Assembly (NCBI GenBank): GCA_002633005.1
Contig: NMRA01000644.1
Span: forward strand, 83,735 to 147,734
DNA length: 64,000 nucleotides
Origin: Phoronis australis
Lineage: Eukaryota > Phoronida > Phoronidae
Direction of reading: 5' to 3'
Positions 62,341 to 64,000 of the stretch are shown piece after piece (the first letter of the stretch is position 1; the number at the start of each line of letters is the position of its first letter). The notes beneath the pieces were generated by a model, which searched no databases, was not told where the DNA came from, and was given only the letters and a program-made list of their open reading frames with translations. A program made the translations under genes and the position numbers.

Positions 62341-63083
62341 CTAGCTCCTTCTATTGGGGATCTGACTCATTTCCTAAGACCTTGCAGCTTAGGTCCATGA
62401 ACACTGGGTGGTAGCAAAGAAATTTTCGGGCAAACAGTCATCAATAAATATTAGAAGGAGTAGATCGGCACTAAAACGTCGTTCAAGCAATTTTGCAGAA
62501 CATTGCAGAATTTTTTCAATTTAGTTATTCACCTGAATGAATCCATGGCAATCTCCGCCGTCAGAAATGTCCCCGTGTTTGTGGGGTTAAGTTAATTGGT
62601 TATAACACTAACGTTTAAAGTGATGAGCAGACATTTTAAAAAACGACAATAACTAAAAGTTAAATTATTTTCAATTTTTGTACCCAGGAATCTAATCTCT
62701 AAATGCAGGTTTGTGTCAGATGTGAACTCAGAACTTATTCAATCAACGCTAAATTGCGTACTTGTACATGTACGTGTGTCTTTCGTAAGTCAAATGGGTA
62801 ATATGTTTCAATCATCTTGTTTTCATTATGAGCCCCTTTGATTGGTGGCAAACTCTCGTATTTAACTAAACACTGACCCTTTAGTTCAATAAAAATAAAT
62901 AGAGAATTAGTCCCAACAATGGGGCTATTCGGAGAATTGTCCTCGCGGTGTCGCTGCTGTACTAGTGGTGATTGAATTGCGCATGCGTGGCTGTCTGCAT
63001 GTAAACAACTGGTAAAAGATGCAATTTTTATCAAAATACGTCGTCGCGCTAAGCCTTATTACTGCTAATTTCCCTGGTGCAAG
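62341..63083. other. No gene; fragment of MITE interior
   Basis: At about 62850-62940, CTTTAGTTCAATAAAAATAA followed by ATAGAGAATTAGTCC resembles the MITE interior at 62105-62140. Otherwise nothing is recognised. Confidence 0.4.
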
Positions 63084-63248
63084 TCTTCGACAGGTGGCCA
63101 CAAATTCACAAAAGACCTAAGGTTACTATATTCGTGGACAATTGCAGTCAACATGGTCAACTAACTGACAAAAAGTGTGTGGATGCTGAAGCCCTGTGTG
63201 TGCTCTGTGACTATGCAGTTCCATTCGGAGACTACACAACATTACTTG
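63084..63248 (+). CDS. Candidate exon, unrecognised product
   Basis: Ends at a strong donor (TACTTG|GTAAGT); the start is an AG at 63083 or 63093. The frame reads RWPQIHKRPKVTIFVDNCSQ then HGQLTDKKCVDAEALCVLCD and YAVPFGDYTTLL with no stop and balanced codon use. The protein is unfamiliar. If it joins the exon at 63895, the phases disagree by one base, so another exon or another transcript is likely. Confidence 0.4.
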
Positions 63249-63894
63249 GTAAGTTTTTAGCAATCAGTTTCTATCAACATCGTTTGGTGATGTTATCCCC
63301 ACCAATTACCCCACTGAATAACAGTTTTATTGAGTGGAACTAAGTGTTTCTTTTTGGAAACTCACCCGATGCCGGGTAAGCTAGCAGCACATATTCATAT
63401 TGTCCTGGGTGGGAGTGCTCCCAAAATAAGAGGTGTATGGTTCGTGATGCACAGAAGTCAAGAGTGACTTTTTAACTGCAGTTTCTCTTCAAAACTATGC
63501 TGTTTCCAATAAAATTCTCTAGATGAGTGAGTTTCCTTATTTTATCGCGGACCCCACCCCCAGGACTACCAGCTCAGTTATCGAATTAACATGAATAAGC
63601 CTTAATTCAGTAAATGTCGTAACATTGCATTGGAAAAAAAATTGACACCTAGAATGAATTTTACTTGTTGAGATCAGAAGCACATTTTAAGGGTTATGAA
63701 AAATACACATTGTTAAATCACTTTTAGCCTGTTTCACATATTTTAATTCAGATATTAAATACGACTTGGGTACAAAGGTTATTAGTTTCTACACATAAAC
63801 ATGAAGATGAAATGTCAAGTATGTTCGGCGTTACAAAAGTAGTTTTGTCTTGTCTTTTCTTTTACAATTTGCTAATATTTCTATTCTGTTACAG

Positions 63895-64000
63895 GCAAGA
63901 AAAAACAACTGAAACCAACCGCCTGACCATCTATTTCACCGTTGGACAAAGTGAAAAGCAATCCTTCAGCAATAACCTGAGAGAATTGAACGTAATTCAG
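63895..64000 (+). CDS. Candidate exon running off the window
   Basis: Follows ATTCTGTTACAG. One frame is open to the window end and reads QEKTTETNRLTIYFTVGQSE then KQSFSNNLRELNVIQ. It requires an upstream exon ending in phase 2. Family unknown; may be incomplete at the right edge. Confidence 0.35.

Overview
The window is draft genomic DNA from a marine invertebrate animal. Genes are split by GT-AG introns, the AT-rich intergenic DNA is packed with repeats, and there are isolated N bases plus one 261-base gap (50243-50503). The repeat types (two kinds of LINE, THAP-domain DNA transposons, stand-alone P2X7-type C-terminal domains, a DIRS-like fragment) would suit a hemichordate, echinoderm, cephalochordate or similar lineage. 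The species cannot be fixed from sequence alone. I see no rRNA, tRNA, CRISPR array or prokaryotic gene.

Layout. 1-8.3 kb: diverged tandem repeats of about 440 bp with pieces of other repeats. 8.3-16.0 kb: a satellite of about 38-bp units broken by four copies of a spacer of about 620-660 bp. 16.05-30.5 kb: one decayed LINE (ORF1 then an endonuclease/reverse-transcriptase ORF2) split by three insertions: a 1.36-kb element with perfect 32-bp terminal inverted repeats (17.08-18.44), a 7.9-kb two-gene element (19.29-27.15) and an unidentified insert of about 0.7 kb (28.16-28.84). 31.2-33.0 kb: an inverted-repeat element with a degraded mobile-element gene. 33.7-35.3 kb: exons of an unrecognised host-like gene. 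38.2-41.3 kb: a TTAA-flanked transposon with an inverted relative inserted inside it. 41.9-51.6 kb: repeats carrying the 13-mer CCCGTATTGGAAT, and a LINE flanked by direct repeats of 378 and 395 bp. 53.7-61.2 kb: a 920-bp tandem repeat interrupted by a 4.1-kb insertion. 61.9-63.0 kb: a MITE family. 63.1-64 kb: two possible exons.

The most interesting observation is a pairing. In the 7.9-kb element, a THAP-domain transposase-like gene (ten exons, broken by stops and frameshifts) faces an intact two-exon gene for a 224-residue protein carrying the cysteine-rich C-terminal (ballast) domain of P2X7 receptors, with no ion channel attached. The unrelated TTAA-flanked elements at 38.2-41.3 kb have the same arrangement in shortened form: a THAP exon reading in from one end and a first exon with a YQFEPE motif reading in from the other. 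Two different transposon families in one window therefore carry convergent THAP and P2X7-ballast-type genes. This suggests that the ballast-type protein is a regular second gene of these transposons. That is an inference from two cases; genome-wide co-occurrence would test it.
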